Of a stretch of DNA of 64,000 nt, positions 24,592 through 35,128 are shown piece after piece. Made by a program: the position numbers and the translations under genes. The DNA is from Aneurinibacillus soli (GTDB lineage Bacteria; Bacillota; Bacilli; Aneurinibacillales; Aneurinibacillaceae). The stretch is taken from NCBI RefSeq assembly GCF_002355375.1, contig NZ_AP017312.1, forward strand, positions 2,683,001 to 2,747,000, written 5' to 3'. Numbering within the stretch: position 1 is the stretch's first letter; each line of letters opens with the position of its first letter. The notes under the pieces were generated by a model that saw nothing but the letters and a program-made list of their open reading frames with translations, ran no database searches and had not been told where the DNA came from.

Positions 24592-26733
24592 TTACGATTT
24601 TTTCAAGGCTTTGCATTCATCATTTTCTAGTATAATCTCAATGTTTTTCACGCCCTCTTCTTCGATGAGGAGATCCGCGATGCGGTCTTCAATCTCCTGC
24701 TGGATGATCCGGCGCAGTGGACGAGCACCGAATGCAGGATGATAGCCGCGATCTGCTAACAGCTTCTTCACTTCTTCTGCAACCGTGACGGTAATCCCCT
24801 GCTCATGCAGCTCACTTACGCTATCTGCGAGCATCAAATCCACAATCTGCAGGAGATCCTGTTTCTCTAGTTGATTAAAGGAAACAACGGCATCAAAGCG
24901 GTTTAAGAACTCCGGTTTAAAGTACGCGGTAAGTGAGTCCGTAACATTCACGGGTTCCACAGTGCTGTCAGTATCAAATCCAACCGTAATTTTCCGCTCG
25001 GCCACCCCAGCATTGCTTGTAGCAATCACAACCGTGTCTTTAAAATTTACGGTACGACCCTGGCTATCGGTCAGACGTCCATCCTCCAGAATTTGTAGGA
25101 ACAAATTTAACACGTCAGGATGCGCTTTTTCAATCTCGTCAAGCAAAATGATGCTGTACGGATTGCGGCGCACGCGTTCAGTCAATTGCCCCGCTTCTTC
25201 ATGTCCGACATAGCCTGGAGGTGAGCCGATCAGTTTGGAAACGGAATGCTTCTCCATGTATTCGCTCATATCGAGGCGAATCATTGATTCTTTCGTGCCA
25301 AGTAGTTCTTCGGCAAGCACGCGGGTAAGTTCGGTTTTGCCGACGCCTGTCGGGCCGACAAACAGGAACGAAGCGATTGGCCGATTTTTCGGCTTCAATC
25401 CGGTACGGCTGCGGCGAATGGCTTTTGTCACCTGAGTAACGGCAGCTGGCTGGCCAATGACTCTTGCTTCGAGCTGTGCTCCTAAGTTTTTCATTTTAGT
25501 CTGTTCAGCACTCTGTAACTTTTTAACCGGGATGCCCGTTTTACGTTCAATAATGTCTTGAATGTCTTCTACGGTTACATCGGCACGTACTTCTTCACCT
25601 TCAAGACGATCAAGCTGTTCGAGAATACGCATTTCTTCATCGCGAAGTCTAGCGGCGCGTTCGTACTCTTCTTGAGCCGTAGCCGCCTGCTTCTCCTGTG
25701 CGATCTCGCGTAAACGTACATGCTGCGCTTCTGTATCGTGTCCGGCTGTGCGCAAGTTCACTTTGGAGCCAGCTTCATCAAGCAGGTCAATCGCTTTATC
25801 CGGCAAGAAGCGGTCCTGAATGTAGCGATGCGATAGTTCCACACAAGCGCGAATAACATCATCCGAATAGGTCACTTCATGATACGCTTCGTATTTCGGA
25901 CGAAGACCTTGCAGGATCTCGATGGCTTCCTTGGCAGTCGGCTCTTTAACTATGACCGGCTGGAAGCGGCGTTCTAAAGCTGCATCCTTTTCAATCTGGC
26001 GGTATTCTTTTAGTGTCGTTGCTCCGATCACTTGCAGTTTGCCCCGAGCAAGCGCCGGTTTCAGAATGTTGCCCGCATCCATTGAACCTTCTGCTGAACC
26101 GGCACCGACAAGCAAATGAATTTCATCGATAAACAAAATGACGTTTTGACGCGCCTGTAATTCTGCAATAATCTGCTTCATTTTTTCTTCAAATTGGCCC
26201 CGGATGCCCGTGCCTGCAACAAGCGAAGCGACATCGAGCGTATACACGATTTTATTACGAAGTTTGGTCGGAACGTGTCCTTCGACAATTTTGATGGCCA
26301 GACCTTCAGCGATAGCGGTTTTCCCGACCCCTGGTTCGCCAAGTAACACTGGATTGTTTTTCGTACGGCGGTTTAGGATTTCAATAATGCGGTCAATCTC
26401 ATTGTCTCGGCCAATCACCGGATCAATCAGTCCCGCTTTTGCCGCTTCGCTCAGGTTGCGACCTGTGCTATCGAGAATGCCTCCCTGTTGCGGTACGGTC
26501 GCCGATGACTGTTCGGCTGACATCCCTTCCTCAGCAGATGGCATCGGGAATTCTTTTAAAAATGCATCCAGTCTAGAGAAATGCGGGAACGATCCCGCTC
26601 CTGCTGGCATGCCCATTTTATTTACAAGTGTTGTATAGCAATCACGGCAGAGATGCACTTTTTGCGTGTGATTTTGACGTTGAATGCTAACAAATACGTG
26701 CGCCTGTTTTTGGTTGCAATTTTGACAAAGCAT
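24592..26733 (-). CDS. clpE: ClpE, AAA+ unfoldase of the Clp protease
   Basis: 713 residues, typical for ClpE. N-terminal zinc finger [10 protein letters not shown]...CRDC (1-36), first AAA+ domain with [15 protein letters not shown] and VILFIDEIH, a UVR coiled coil (about 340-375), second AAA+ domain with [17 protein letters not shown] and [10 protein letters not shown], and the C-terminal D2-small domain. The N-terminal zinc domain replaces the ClpC N-domain. Works with ClpP in heat stress and in clearing CtsR; regulated by CtsR at the operators upstream. Confidence 0.97.
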   Translation of the reverse strand: MLCQNCNQKQAHVFVSIQRQNHTQKVHLCRDCYTTLVNKMGMPAGAGSFPHFSRLDAFLKEFPMPSAEEGMSAEQSSATVPQQGGILDSTGRNLSEAAKAGLIDPVIGRDNEIDRIIEILNRRTKNNPVLLGEPGVGKTAIAEGLAIKIVEGHVPTKLRNKIVYTLDVASLVAGTGIRGQFEEKMKQIIAELQARQNVILFIDEIHLLVGAGSAEGSMDAGNILKPALARGKLQVIGATTLKEYRQIEKDAALERRFQPVIVKEPTAKEAIEILQGLRPKYEAYHEVTYSDDVIRACVELSHRYIQDRFLPDKAIDLLDEAGSKVNLRTAGHDTEAQHVRLREIAQEKQAATAQEEYERAARLRDEEMRILEQLDRLEGEEVRADVTVEDIQDIIERKTGIPVKKLQSAEQTKMKNLGAQLEARVIGQPAAVTQVTKAIRRSRTGLKPKNRPIASFLFVGPTGVGKTELTRVLAEELLGTKESMIRLDMSEYMEKHSVSKLIGSPPGYVGHEEAGQLTERVRRNPYSIILLDEIEKAHPDVLNLFLQILEDGRLTDSQGRTVNFKDTVVIATSNAGVAERKITVGFDTDSTVEPVNVTDSLTAYFKPEFLNRFDAVVSFNQLEKQDLLQIVDLMLADSVSELHEQGITVTVAEEVKKLLADRGYHPAFGARPLRRIIQQEIEDRIADLLIEEEGVKNIEIILENDECKALKKS

Positions 26734-26763
26734 ATGTCTGCCTCCTTCAAAGTATGTGTTTTA

Positions 26764-26825
26764 TTTGACTTTGACTTTCTTTGACTTTATGGTTTGATTA
26801 TACACTGACCTTTCCTGACTTTCAA
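26764..26825 (-). promoter_or_regulatory. clpE promoter with two CtsR operator boxes
   Basis: On the minus strand TTGAAA (complement of 26820-26825) and TATAAT (complement of 26797-26802) are 17 bp apart. Just downstream, AGTCAAA repeats at 26780-26786 and 26770-26776 with 3 bp between them, exactly the CtsR heptad spacing; a third heptad lies at 26764-26770. A weaker pair, AGTCAGG and GGTCAGT with 3 bp between, lies inside the promoter spacer. Confidence 0.85.
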
Positions 26826-26852
26826 GGGGAGCTACAGAAATAATTCGAAATT

Positions 26853-26901
26853 GAAAAACGGAGCTGCCCCATCGTCATGATACGACGTGTGAGACAGCTC
26901 C
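26853..26901 (-). terminator. terminator of the 24-aa peptide gene
   Basis: Read leftward, GGAGCTG and CAGCTCC close a stem with further inner pairing, followed by GTTTTTC. It ends a compact unit whose only visible frame is the small peptide gene. Confidence 0.75.
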
Positions 26902-26911
26902 GCTACAACGT

Positions 26912-26986
26912 TTAGAAGCGTTTTACAATTTGGAATATAATTGTTGTGACAACAAGAGCTCCAACGGTGATAATCACAAATTCCAT
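26912..26986 (-). CDS. 24-residue membrane peptide
   Basis: ATG at 26986 follows AGGAAGAAGGG at a proper distance. The peptide has a single hydrophobic helix (FVIITVGALVVTTIIF) and a basic end (QIVKRF). It has its own terminator, so it is probably a free-standing transcription unit rather than an accident of the clpE promoter. The overall style recalls regulatory or toxin-like micropeptides. No homologue recalled. Confidence 0.6.
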   Translation of the reverse strand: MEFVIITVGALVVTTIIFQIVKRF

Positions 26987-27173
26987 AAGTGTCCCTTCTT
27001 CCTGGTAATACTCTGTTCCGCTCTTAGTTTACCACATAAAATATTTTGACTGTTAGATTTGAGTTTGTCAGTATCGGTAAAGCTTTTAAGCATATGGTTT
27101 CCTTGCAATCTATCATATATTGTCATAATATTTTATATATTGATAAGAAAATTAGGTTAGGGGGTAGGCACTT

Positions 27174-28493
27174 TTGAATCCGTTCCGAAAGCTGTCTGTT
27201 CATTATGGCTGGCTTGTGCTTATTATGATGACGCTTACAATTCTGGCAAGCATGGGACTTGGTCGCTTTTCTTTTGGTATTATGATTCCATTTATCCGCA
27301 GCGATATGCAGCTTTCCTACACTTCGGTTGGCTATTTAACAACTGCACTTTTCTCGGGCTATCTTGTCGGCTCTTTGCAGGCTGGATCGTTTATTCGCCG
27401 GTATCAGCATCGTCGGACGATTATATGCGGATTGTTCGTATTTTCCTCCGTGCTATTTATTTTTTCACACATGTCCAGCTTAGTCTGGATGTTTGTGCTC
27501 GTGTTCACATTGGGCGTCTTGATTGGCATCCTGAATATTTCAGCACTCGGTCTTTTATTTAACTGGTTTGCAGACGGCAAAAAAGGGATGGCGCTTGGCA
27601 TTGCCAATGCCGGCGGCGGAGGCGGCATGGTATTTAGCGGGATGTTTGTGCCGTATATGGTAAGTTACTACCAGGCAGATAGTGGTTGGCGGGAAGCGAC
27701 ACTGTTATTTTTCGGATTTTCGGCTACAATCTGGCTGTTCTGTATCTTATTTTTGCGGAATAATCCTGCTGAGCTCGCGCTTGATAAAATCGGGGCGAAT
27801 CATGGGGTACATACAGAACCACACAAGCAGGAACGTGACCGCGAAAATAATGAATCTGGATTTCGATCTTTGCTTGGTAATCCTGTATTCATGGGGCTTG
27901 GAATTAGCTATTTTTTGTGGGGCTTTAGTTATCTGATCTTTACAACATTCCTTGTCGATTATTTAATGGAAGGGCTTGATTATTCGAAGACACAGGCAGG
28001 CGGACTGTTCTCCCTTGCTGGAATCACCAGTATCGCAAGCGGATTCATCTGTGGTTCGTTATCAGATCGGTTTGGACGAGTGCGGGTTTTGACCTGGGTA
28101 TATAGTATACAAAGTGTGCTACTCCTACTTCTCCTTCTCCCTCATCCAATTACGATAACAGGGTCAGTATTTTTGTATGCGCTTACGTTATGGGGCGTTC
28201 CCACCTTAATGATGGCAAGTGCAGGTGACTTCTTGCCACCGCGAGCTGTACCGACTGGGATGGGATTTCTGACCTTGTTTTTCAGTATCGGTCAGGCTCT
28301 CTCCCCGCTTTGTACCGGCTGGGTGGTGTCTGCCACTCATTCATATACGATTTCATTTTTGATCTCGGCTGCCTGCTGTGCAGTCGGTGCTGTATTGCTG
28401 ATGGGAGTGGCGCGAAAACAGGCTCTCGCAGCTAAAAATGAGCCGCTGTCTACATTTGTCCCGGAAGGATACGAAGAAAAAGCAGGAGTCTGA
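27174..28493 (+). CDS. MFS transporter, YbfB/YjiJ or OFA-like
   Basis: 439 residues from a TTG at 27174 behind TAGGGGG. Twelve membrane segments in two halves separated by a charged loop (about 205-225). LGRFSFGIMIPFIRSDMQL is the family's first-helix signature and NAGGGGGMVFSGMFVPYMV its helix-5 motif. GSLSDRFGRVRVL is the conserved loop of the second half. The substrate is unknown; relatives include oxalate/formate and aromatic-acid carriers. Ends in a terminator. Confidence 0.88.
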   Translation: MNPFRKLSVHYGWLVLIMMTLTILASMGLGRFSFGIMIPFIRSDMQLSYTSVGYLTTALFSGYLVGSLQAGSFIRRYQHRRTIICGLFVFSSVLFIFSHMSSLVWMFVLVFTLGVLIGILNISALGLLFNWFADGKKGMALGIANAGGGGGMVFSGMFVPYMVSYYQADSGWREATLLFFGFSATIWLFCILFLRNNPAELALDKIGANHGVHTEPHKQERDRENNESGFRSLLGNPVFMGLGISYFLWGFSYLIFTTFLVDYLMEGLDYSKTQAGGLFSLAGITSIASGFICGSLSDRFGRVRVLTWVYSIQSVLLLLLLLPHPITITGSVFLYALTLWGVPTLMMASAGDFLPPRAVPTGMGFLTLFFSIGQALSPLCTGWVVSATHSYTISFLISAACCAVGAVLLMGVARKQALAAKNEPLSTFVPEGYEEKAGV

Positions 28494-28517
28494 TTGTTTG
28501 TCAGCTCCTGCTTTTTT
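28478..28517 (+). terminator. terminator of the MFS gene
   Basis: AAAAGCAGGAG and CTCCTGCTTTT stem with a T-run; its 5' arm overlaps the last codons of the transporter gene. Confidence 0.8.
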
Positions 28518-28547
28518 CTTCATTTCTTCGTATAAAATCATGTTAGA

Positions 28548-31500
28548 TCATGGATGATTTACGATTCGAACGGTAACAAGCTTGCTTCCTACCTTTAGTT
28601 GCTCCCCTGTCGCTAACTCATCACATACTTGCAAGGAATTCATAAGTAGATTTTCTTGCAACAGGCTTTCATAGCGTACTACGATCTGCTTCATTTCCTC
28701 ATCCATACTCATCTCAAGATCAATTCGTAAGTTAACCGGTAAATTTAATTTCTTTCGATACTCCTGAATCGCACGAAGTAATTCACGAGCTACTCCTTCC
28801 TGGATTAACTCCTCTGTTAACGTTGTATCCAGGATAACAGTATACGGTCCGTTTGATGCGATGGCAAATCCTTCATTGGGCACCTTTTCAATCTGTACGT
28901 CTTCTGCTGTGATAAGTAGTGATGTATCATCGGACATTCGCCACTGTACGTTGCCTTTTTCCACAAGCTCTTTCGCTTCTGTATTCGTTACACTTTGTAA
29001 CCACTGATGTACCTGATTGGTCTTGTTCCCAAACTTCGGGCCGGCTTTTTTGAAATCCAATTTTAGCTTATACGACACGAAGTTCTCGTCGTTTTGTGTA
29101 ACATGGAATGCTTTTACGTTTAATTCTTCTTTAATAATAGTGCGATAGGCGTTCCATTGAATATCCTGATGGTTAGGTACGAGTAGCGACAAACTGGCTA
29201 ACGGTTGCTTTACTTTTAAGGAAGCGGTGTTTCGGATACTGCGCCCTACTTCTACAACCTGCAATACCGCATTCATCTCTTCTTCAAGCTTCTTATTGAT
29301 TTTTGTTTCATTATAGTCTGGATAGTCAGTTAGATGAACACTTCCGCCTTCAAGATTGGAATATATATCTTCGGCCACAAAAGGCGTAAGGGGTGCTAAC
29401 AACTGGCTTGTTTTCACGATTACTTCGTGTAACGTTGCATACGCAGCCGCTTTCTCCTCACTCATCCCTTGCGACCAGAAACGATCCCGTGAGCGACGAA
29501 CATACCAGTTACTCAGCTCCTCCACGAATGTCGCGATTTCACGTGCCGCATTCGTGAATTGATAATCGTCCAGGCTTTGTCTGACTCGTTTGATCGTGCT
29601 GTGTAAACGGGACAAAATCCACTCATCCAGCTTTGTCTGCTTTCCTTTATATTCCTGGTTTGGTTGATACCCATCCAAATTCGCATATAACACATAAAAT
29701 CCGTATACGTTTACGAATGTATCAATGACTTTAGACTTTGCTTCCTGCACAACACGCTCAGAAAAGCGCTTTGGATTCCACGGTGCGCTATCTGCCAGAA
29801 GCGCCCATCGTAAGGCGTCCGCGCCAAACTTCTGGATTAAGTCAACGGGATCTAGTGCATTTCCTTTACTCTTGGACATTTTCTGGCCGTTCTCATCTAA
29901 AATATGACCAAGCGATAGCACGCGCTTATACGGAGCTTTTCCGGTAAAGAGCGTGGATACAGCCAGCAGACTATAAAACCAGCCGCGTGTCTGGTCAATT
30001 CCTTCGATCACAACATCAGCCGGAAATTGTTTTTCGAATTGCGTTTTGTTCGCAAATGGATAATGATACTGCGCAAACGGCATCGATCCGCTATCAAACC
30101 ACACGTCAATCACTTCCGGGGTACGCGTCATCGCAGCACCGCACTTCGTACAGCACAGTTTGACTTCATCGACGTATGGCTTGTGCAATTCAATGGACTC
30201 CGGGACCAGATGAGTCGCATGCTCTTTTAACTCCTGTATGCTTTTCGGGGCGTATTGATGATCACACGCCTGGCACTGCCACACATTAAGCGGTGTTCCC
30301 CAGTATCTATTTCGACTAATGTTCCAGTCGACCATGTTTTCCAGGAAGTTTCCGAATCGTCCATGCTTAATATGATCGGGATACCATGTTACGCCTTCGT
30401 TATTTTGGATGAATTGCTCTTTTACAGCGGTTGTTTGAATGAACCAGCTTTCATTTGCATAGTACAGCAATGGCGCATCACAGCGCCAGCAATGTGGGTA
30501 GCTATGCTCGTGTTTTTCTTTATGATATAGCAAACCTTTATCCGCTAAATAACGAATGATATCGACATCACAGTCTTTTACAAATCGGCCCTGAAATACA
30601 GGAACCTCACTCGTATACTGCCCCTTTCCATCCACTACATTTACGAAAGAAAAGCCATTCTCGCGGATCACTTTGTAGTCATCTTCTCCGTATGCCGGCG
30701 CAATATGCACGATGCCTGTGCCGCTTTGCTCCGTCACATAATCAGCGGTTACCACTTGGTGCCCTTTTTCCACATTTACAAAGTCAAATGGGGATACATA
30801 AGAAAGACCTGCTAGTTCTTTTCCTTTGTGCTCGGATAATACCGTATATTCCTGCTGTAGAACGTGTTCAGTTCGTGCTTTCGCAACAATGTAAATGCAG
30901 TCTCCTTCTTTGACTCGTACGTATTCCATATCCGGATGAACCGCTAACGCTACGTTTGCCGGAAGCGTCCATGGTGTTGTCGTCCAGCCTAAGAAATACT
31001 CATTCTCGCGATCTTTCACTTTAAATTTAGCAGTAGCTGTTAAGTCTTTTACATTTTTATATCCTTGCGCTACTTCATGAGAGCTAAGGGAAGTCTGGCA
31101 GCTCGGGCAATACGGTGATACACGGTGCCCTTTATATAGTAAGCCCCGCTCATGCAAGGTTCCAAGGATGTTCCATACACTTTCGATATAGGAATTATCC
31201 AACGTAATATATGGGCTATCCATATCTACCCAATACCCGATTTGCTCGGTGAAGTCACGCCATTGCTTCTCATACGTAAATACGCTCTCCTTGCATTTCG
31301 CAATAAACGCCTCGACTCCATACTTCTCAATCTCATGTTTACCCGAGATACCCAGTTGTTTTTCTACACCAAGCTCAACAGGTAATCCATGCGTATCCCA
31401 TCCGGCTTTGCGGATGACTTGATGACCTGTCATCGTTTTATATCGTGCTACTACGTCTTTAATGGTACGCCCTAGTGCATGCCCGACATGAGGAAGTCCG

Positions 31501-31649
31501 TTTGCCGTTGGCGGCCCTTCATAAAATACAAAAGATGGGTTTCCTTCTCGATTTTGAATCGATTGTTGAAAAGTATTTTGTTCCTTCCATCGCTCATGAA
31601 TCCGCTGTTCTCGTCGTACAGCCAATTCTTTTACATTAACTTCTTCCAT
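28548..31649 (-). CDS. ileS: isoleucine-tRNA ligase, type 2-like
   Basis: 1033 residues from the ATG at 31649, behind AAGGAGTGG. Class I signatures: [15 protein letters not shown] (HIGH) and [12 protein letters not shown] (KMSKS). An editing domain is inserted between them, with [20 protein letters not shown]. It is about 110 residues longer than the usual bacterial IleS (about 920) and lacks the C-terminal CxxC zinc module, both traits of the eukaryote-like IleRS2, which is known to tolerate mupirocin. Regulated by the T-box upstream. Whether a second, type 1 ileS exists lies outside the window. Confidence 0.93.
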   Translation of the reverse strand: MEEVNVKELAVRREQRIHERWKEQNTFQQSIQNREGNPSFVFYEGPPTANGLPHVGHALGRTIKDVVARYKTMTGHQVIRKAGWDTHGLPVELGVEKQLGISGKHEIEKYGVEAFIAKCKESVFTYEKQWRDFTEQIGYWVDMDSPYITLDNSYIESVWNILGTLHERGLLYKGHRVSPYCPSCQTSLSSHEVAQGYKNVKDLTATAKFKVKDRENEYFLGWTTTPWTLPANVALAVHPDMEYVRVKEGDCIYIVAKARTEHVLQQEYTVLSEHKGKELAGLSYVSPFDFVNVEKGHQVVTADYVTEQSGTGIVHIAPAYGEDDYKVIRENGFSFVNVVDGKGQYTSEVPVFQGRFVKDCDVDIIRYLADKGLLYHKEKHEHSYPHCWRCDAPLLYYANESWFIQTTAVKEQFIQNNEGVTWYPDHIKHGRFGNFLENMVDWNISRNRYWGTPLNVWQCQACDHQYAPKSIQELKEHATHLVPESIELHKPYVDEVKLCCTKCGAAMTRTPEVIDVWFDSGSMPFAQYHYPFANKTQFEKQFPADVVIEGIDQTRGWFYSLLAVSTLFTGKAPYKRVLSLGHILDENGQKMSKSKGNALDPVDLIQKFGADALRWALLADSAPWNPKRFSERVVQEAKSKVIDTFVNVYGFYVLYANLDGYQPNQEYKGKQTKLDEWILSRLHSTIKRVRQSLDDYQFTNAAREIATFVEELSNWYVRRSRDRFWSQGMSEEKAAAYATLHEVIVKTSQLLAPLTPFVAEDIYSNLEGGSVHLTDYPDYNETKINKKLEEEMNAVLQVVEVGRSIRNTASLKVKQPLASLSLLVPNHQDIQWNAYRTIIKEELNVKAFHVTQNDENFVSYKLKLDFKKAGPKFGNKTNQVHQWLQSVTNTEAKELVEKGNVQWRMSDDTSLLITAEDVQIEKVPNEGFAIASNGPYTVILDTTLTEELIQEGVARELLRAIQEYRKKLNLPVNLRIDLEMSMDEEMKQIVVRYESLLQENLLMNSLQVCDELATGEQLKVGSKLVTVRIVNHP

Positions 31650-31683
31650 GTGATACCACTCCTTATATGGATTCCAAAGCACA

Positions 31684-31960
31684 CAAAAAACCCGCCCCTA
31701 TGACTAGGGACGGGTTCACCCGCGGTACCACCCTGGCTTCTATCGATGACAAACCGTTCATCAATAGCACTCAGCAACGTACAATCATACGCGTTCTTTT
31801 TAACGGCAGAAACCCGTTCAAGCTTACTCGTATTCAGCTTGACTTCTCGGAGAGGATATTCGGCTGTGAACTGAACACCGGCTTTCAGCAACGACCGGCT
31901 CTCTGGGGAACAGACTCACAACGTACTTGTTCTCGTCATCGAATTTGTGTGCTTTTGTTA
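31684..31960 (-). ncRNA. T-box riboswitch (isoleucine)
   Basis: The 14-nt T-box core AGGGTGGTACCGCG is at the complement of 31721-31734, followed by a terminator stem (AACCCGTCCCT with AGGGGCGGGTT) and TTTTTT at 31685-31716. In Stem I the sequence GAATATCCTC holds an ATC (complement of 31855-31857) that suits an isoleucine specifier. Uncharged tRNA-Ile should pair at both sites and allow read-through into ileS. Confidence 0.92.
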
Positions 31961-31966
31961 TAGGAC

Positions 31967-31995
31967 ATTGTATTCGGTATAGAACCACTTGTCAA
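31967..31995 (-). promoter_or_regulatory. ileS T-box promoter
   Basis: TTGACA (complement of 31990-31995) and TACAAT (complement of 31967-31972) are spaced 17 bp, a near-consensus sigma-A promoter that places the start at the 5' edge of the T-box. Confidence 0.8.
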
Positions 31996-32147
31996 ATCCC
32001 AAATAAAAAAACAATCACAAAATTGATCCAACTATAATTCACAAGTATAATCATTATGTATAAATAAGTTAATAATCATAAAAAATCCTGAAAATACCTT
32101 TCTAATTTGGTCATATCACGTGTTGAATCAAAAATGGAGGCTTACCT

Positions 32148-32921
32148 ATGGACTTAAAGTTATCTGGAAAAAAAGCACTTATTACAGGAGGAAGCCGTGG
32201 GATTGGTAAAGCTATTGCCCGTCAGCTAGCTCTGGAAGGTGTAGATTGTACGATTTGTTCTAGAAACGAATCCTCGCTAAAGATCGCTGCAGAGGAATTA
32301 GCCCAAGAAACAAAAAGAAATATCTATCCGATCGTGGCAGATACTTCGAATCCTGACTCTATCCTAAACTTAGTTGAAAAATCAGCAGCAGCGATGGGTA
32401 GTATTGATATTCTGATCAACAATGGAGCCCGTGTTGGTGGTGGAGAGCCCGAAGATTTTAACCACATTAAAGATGAGCTTATTTTGAAAGATTTTGAAGA
32501 AAAATATATGGGCTATTTTCGTTGTATGCGAGCGGTTGCTCCTTATATGATAAAAAATAATTGGGGGCGGATCATTAATATAAGTGGTCTGGCTGCTAGG
32601 ATAGGCGGCAATTATTTTAGTTCCGGTCCGCGTAATGCATCTATTGTCCATTTAACAAAATCCGCATCATTAGAATTAGGGAAGCATGGAATTAACGTGA
32701 ATGCTATTTATCCAGGGATTGCCGACACGGAAACGATTAGAGAGCGATTCCCTAATGAGGAGGCTTTACGCAAGGTAGCAGAACTAAATCCGCTCGGTCG
32801 CCTGATTACAGCGGAGGAAATTGCTTATGTCGTTACCTTCCTAGCTTCACCTTTGTCAGCATCGATTACTGGCGATGTCATTTCAGTAACCGGTGGTATA
32901 GGGAATACCGTTTATTATTAA
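32148..32921 (+). CDS. short-chain dehydrogenase/reductase-fold protein lacking YxxxK
   Basis: 257 residues. The Rossmann start KKALITGGSRGIGKAIARQL has the TGxxxGIG dinucleotide motif, and INNGARVGG the NNAG-like motif. The catalytic Ser is present in GRIINISGLAARIGG. Where Y-x-x-x-K is expected the sequence is SSGPRNASIVHLTKSAS, so both Tyr and Lys are replaced. Other SDR-like proteins with an RNA segment here exist; the reaction may be altered or lost. ATG behind ATGGAGG. Monocistronic. Confidence 0.88.
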   Translation: MDLKLSGKKALITGGSRGIGKAIARQLALEGVDCTICSRNESSLKIAAEELAQETKRNIYPIVADTSNPDSILNLVEKSAAAMGSIDILINNGARVGGGEPEDFNHIKDELILKDFEEKYMGYFRCMRAVAPYMIKNNWGRIINISGLAARIGGNYFSSGPRNASIVHLTKSASLELGKHGINVNAIYPGIADTETIRERFPNEEALRKVAELNPLGRLITAEEIAYVVTFLASPLSASITGDVISVTGGIGNTVYY

Positions 32922-33048
32922 AAACCTAGGACAAGTTAAATACGAAAGCTATACTAGAGTTGGACAATAGCCGCAATTGGATTAGTCCCTATTCTTTCAG
33001 TCGAAGCAGAGTCCCAAACTCTCCAGGACCCATCTTAACGTAACAAGG

Positions 33049-33088
33049 AGCTGTCTCATCATTCGTACTGTGACGAATAGAGACAGCT
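33049..33088. terminator. hairpin between SDR and kinase genes
   Basis: AGCTGTCT and AGACAGCT with an inner ATTCGT and ACGAAT helix. T-tracts are weak on both sides (TCTATTATG on the plus strand). It is placed where the two genes converge. The stretch 32922-33048 holds no gene I can identify. Confidence 0.5.
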
Positions 33089-33098
33089 TCTATTATGA

Positions 33099-34421
33099 TT
33101 ACAATTCGTTTCGTTTTGCTTTATCTATAGTTGTCGGCAAAAGCACGGTAAACGTACTCCCGACTCCCACCGTACTTTGCAAGTGAATGGTCCCCCCATG
33201 TGCCTGTACAATCCACTCCGCAATCGCAAGTCCGAGTCCGGTGCCGCCCATCTGCCGCGAGCGCCCTTTATCTATCCGGTAAAAGCGGCCAAAAATGCGG
33301 GCTTGCTGCTCAGGGGGAATGCCAATGCCGGTATCCTGTACCGCAAGCCGAATATGCTCTTCTTTCCCTTTCCGTTCCATACCGATTTCCAGCGTAATGC
33401 ATCCGCCATCCGGTGTGTATTTGCCCGCATTCTCAAGTAGAATGTAGAGCAACTGCTTAATGCGCTCTGCATCCGCATATACAGGCAATGTTTCCGGGAC
33501 ATGCAGCGTAAAAGATTGATTACGCTGGGCCAGCACAGGCTGGAACGTACGAGCAAGCTGATGTGATAGGTCAACCAGGTCAAAAGACTGCCGATTTACT
33601 TCCAGCACGCCCGAGTCGGCCCGGGCGAGTGTAAGCAGATCACCGACAAGGCTGGTCATCATCTGCACCTCATCTTTCGCATCATGCAAAATCTGCCGGG
33701 AAAACTCAGACAGACGCTCCTCTTCCTCCGACTCGACTACTTCAATTGAGGAATGAAGCACACTGAGCGGTGTACGCAACTCATGAGATGCATCGGCAAC
33801 AAATTCACGCTGCCGGGCAAATGAGCGCATAATGGGACGCATGGCCCGGTTTGCCATATAGTAAGCAAGCACCGATGATAAGACAAGAAAAACGACAGCT
33901 GCCGCGACCTGAATCACCATAATACGTTCAAGTGCGTCATGCTGCTGTGTAATATCAATGCCCGCATAAATCGTCTGGATATTCGACTTTTTCTCATCAA
34001 ACATCTGTCCGGCAAGCATCAGACGCACAGGTTTGTGATTTTGGATATAAAATATTTCCGTTCGAGTTTCCCCGGGGCGTGGGTTCCATCCTTTTACGCG
34101 TTCGAGAATGGCCGCACGCAGCTCCGGAAATGACTCATGCCCATCTATTACTTGTCCGTTCCGGCCCACAATGTAATAAAAGGCTTCATCATGCTGATTG
34201 TGCTCGGTGTCCTTTTCAGCTTGCTCATGTAGTGGTGGACGTTTGATATCACCCCGATGGTCTTCCCATTCATGTGCGATTACACTCTGCACCATCGTTT
34301 TACTGTCTTGATACACGGCTAACGACAGCAAAAAATAGCTAGTGACGATAAACAAAAGTAAAAATAGCATCATACATATACTGAACAGCAGCGTCAGACG
34401 GTTGCGGATTTTCGTAAACAT
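33099..34421 (-). CDS. sensor histidine kinase
   Basis: 440 residues from the ATG at 34421. Two membrane helices (about 8-30 and 168-190) bracket an extracytoplasmic sensor of about 135 residues rich in charged and His residues. Then come the phosphoacceptor motif [12 protein letters not shown], the N box LLENAGKYTPDGG, the G1 box DTGIGIPPEQ and the G2 box GGTGLGLAIAEWI. Start and stop of the two genes are almost contiguous with the regulator (2 bp). The His-rich sensor part hints at a metal or cation signal, which is not proven. Confidence 0.93.
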   Translation of the reverse strand: MFTKIRNRLTLLFSICMMLFLLLFIVTSYFLLSLAVYQDSKTMVQSVIAHEWEDHRGDIKRPPLHEQAEKDTEHNQHDEAFYYIVGRNGQVIDGHESFPELRAAILERVKGWNPRPGETRTEIFYIQNHKPVRLMLAGQMFDEKKSNIQTIYAGIDITQQHDALERIMVIQVAAAVVFLVLSSVLAYYMANRAMRPIMRSFARQREFVADASHELRTPLSVLHSSIEVVESEEEERLSEFSRQILHDAKDEVQMMTSLVGDLLTLARADSGVLEVNRQSFDLVDLSHQLARTFQPVLAQRNQSFTLHVPETLPVYADAERIKQLLYILLENAGKYTPDGGCITLEIGMERKGKEEHIRLAVQDTGIGIPPEQQARIFGRFYRIDKGRSRQMGGTGLGLAIAEWIVQAHGGTIHLQSTVGVGSTFTVLLPTTIDKAKRNEL

Positions 34422-34422
34422 G

Positions 34423-35094
34423 TTATACCTCAAGCCGATAGCCAATGCCGCGTACGTTCTGAATCAACATGTGACTACCGGATGTGTCAATTTTTTTGCG
34501 GAGCAGGCGGACAAATGCATCGAGCGTATTACTGCTAATGTCTGCGTCATACCCCCATATACGCTCAAGAATCACTTCGCGCGGTACAACCTGTCCCCGG
34601 TTACGCAGCAAAAGCTCCAGCAACTGAAACTCACGCGGCGTAAGCTGAATAACGGTATCATTTTGTCTTAACGTATGCTCCGTGCAGTGAAGAACGAAAT
34701 CGCCTGCCTCGATTGTGTCAGATACCAGCGGTGTGCGCGTGCGCCGGGCCAGCGCCCGAACTCGGGCGAGAAGTTCCGCAAATTCAAACGGCTTTACCAG
34801 ATAGTCGTCCGCTCCGGCATCAAGCCCGCACACCCGGTCATCGAGTGCATCCCGTGCAGTTAACAGTAAAATCCCGCCCGCATAGCCGGCTTCCCGCAAG
34901 CGGCGGCAGATGCTGACGCCATCCTCGCCCGGCATCATCCAGTCAAGAATAACCGCATCATACGCAGAAGCCTGAACACTTTCTACGACATCGTGGCCGG
35001 ACTCGAACCAGTCGACGGTGTGTGCTTCTTTTTTAAGCATATGCGTGATCAGTTTGCCCAGCTTCTGATCGTCCTCTGCAACAAGTACGTACAT
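34423..35094 (-). CDS. OmpR/PhoB-family response regulator
   Basis: 223 residues: receiver domain with the phosphoacceptor Asp in AVILDWMMPGEDG, the conserved KPF of DYLVKPFEFAELLARV, and a C-terminal winged helix (about 128-220, LTPREFQLLELLLRNRGQVV). Cognate of the kinase directly downstream. The ATG at 35094 follows GAAGGGTAAGAG. Targets unknown; CopC-like and hypothetical genes lie upstream. Confidence 0.95.
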   Translation of the reverse strand: MYVLVAEDDQKLGKLITHMLKKEAHTVDWFESGHDVVESVQASAYDAVILDWMMPGEDGVSICRRLREAGYAGGILLLTARDALDDRVCGLDAGADDYLVKPFEFAELLARVRALARRTRTPLVSDTIEAGDFVLHCTEHTLRQNDTVIQLTPREFQLLELLLRNRGQVVPREVILERIWGYDADISSNTLDAFVRLLRKKIDTSGSHMLIQNVRGIGYRLEV

Positions 35095-35128
35095 CTCTTA
35101 CCCTTCTTTCGTTCCATGCGGTTTCTTC

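Noticed and set aside
31631-31963. Frames of 86-98 codons before ileS
   Set aside because: They fall in the T-box leader and read through its terminator and conserved core.
32922-33048. A possible transporter C-terminal scrap after the SDR gene
   Set aside because: A short hydrophobic reading (AAIGLVPILSVEAES) can be made, but it is too short and lacks any diagnostic motif.
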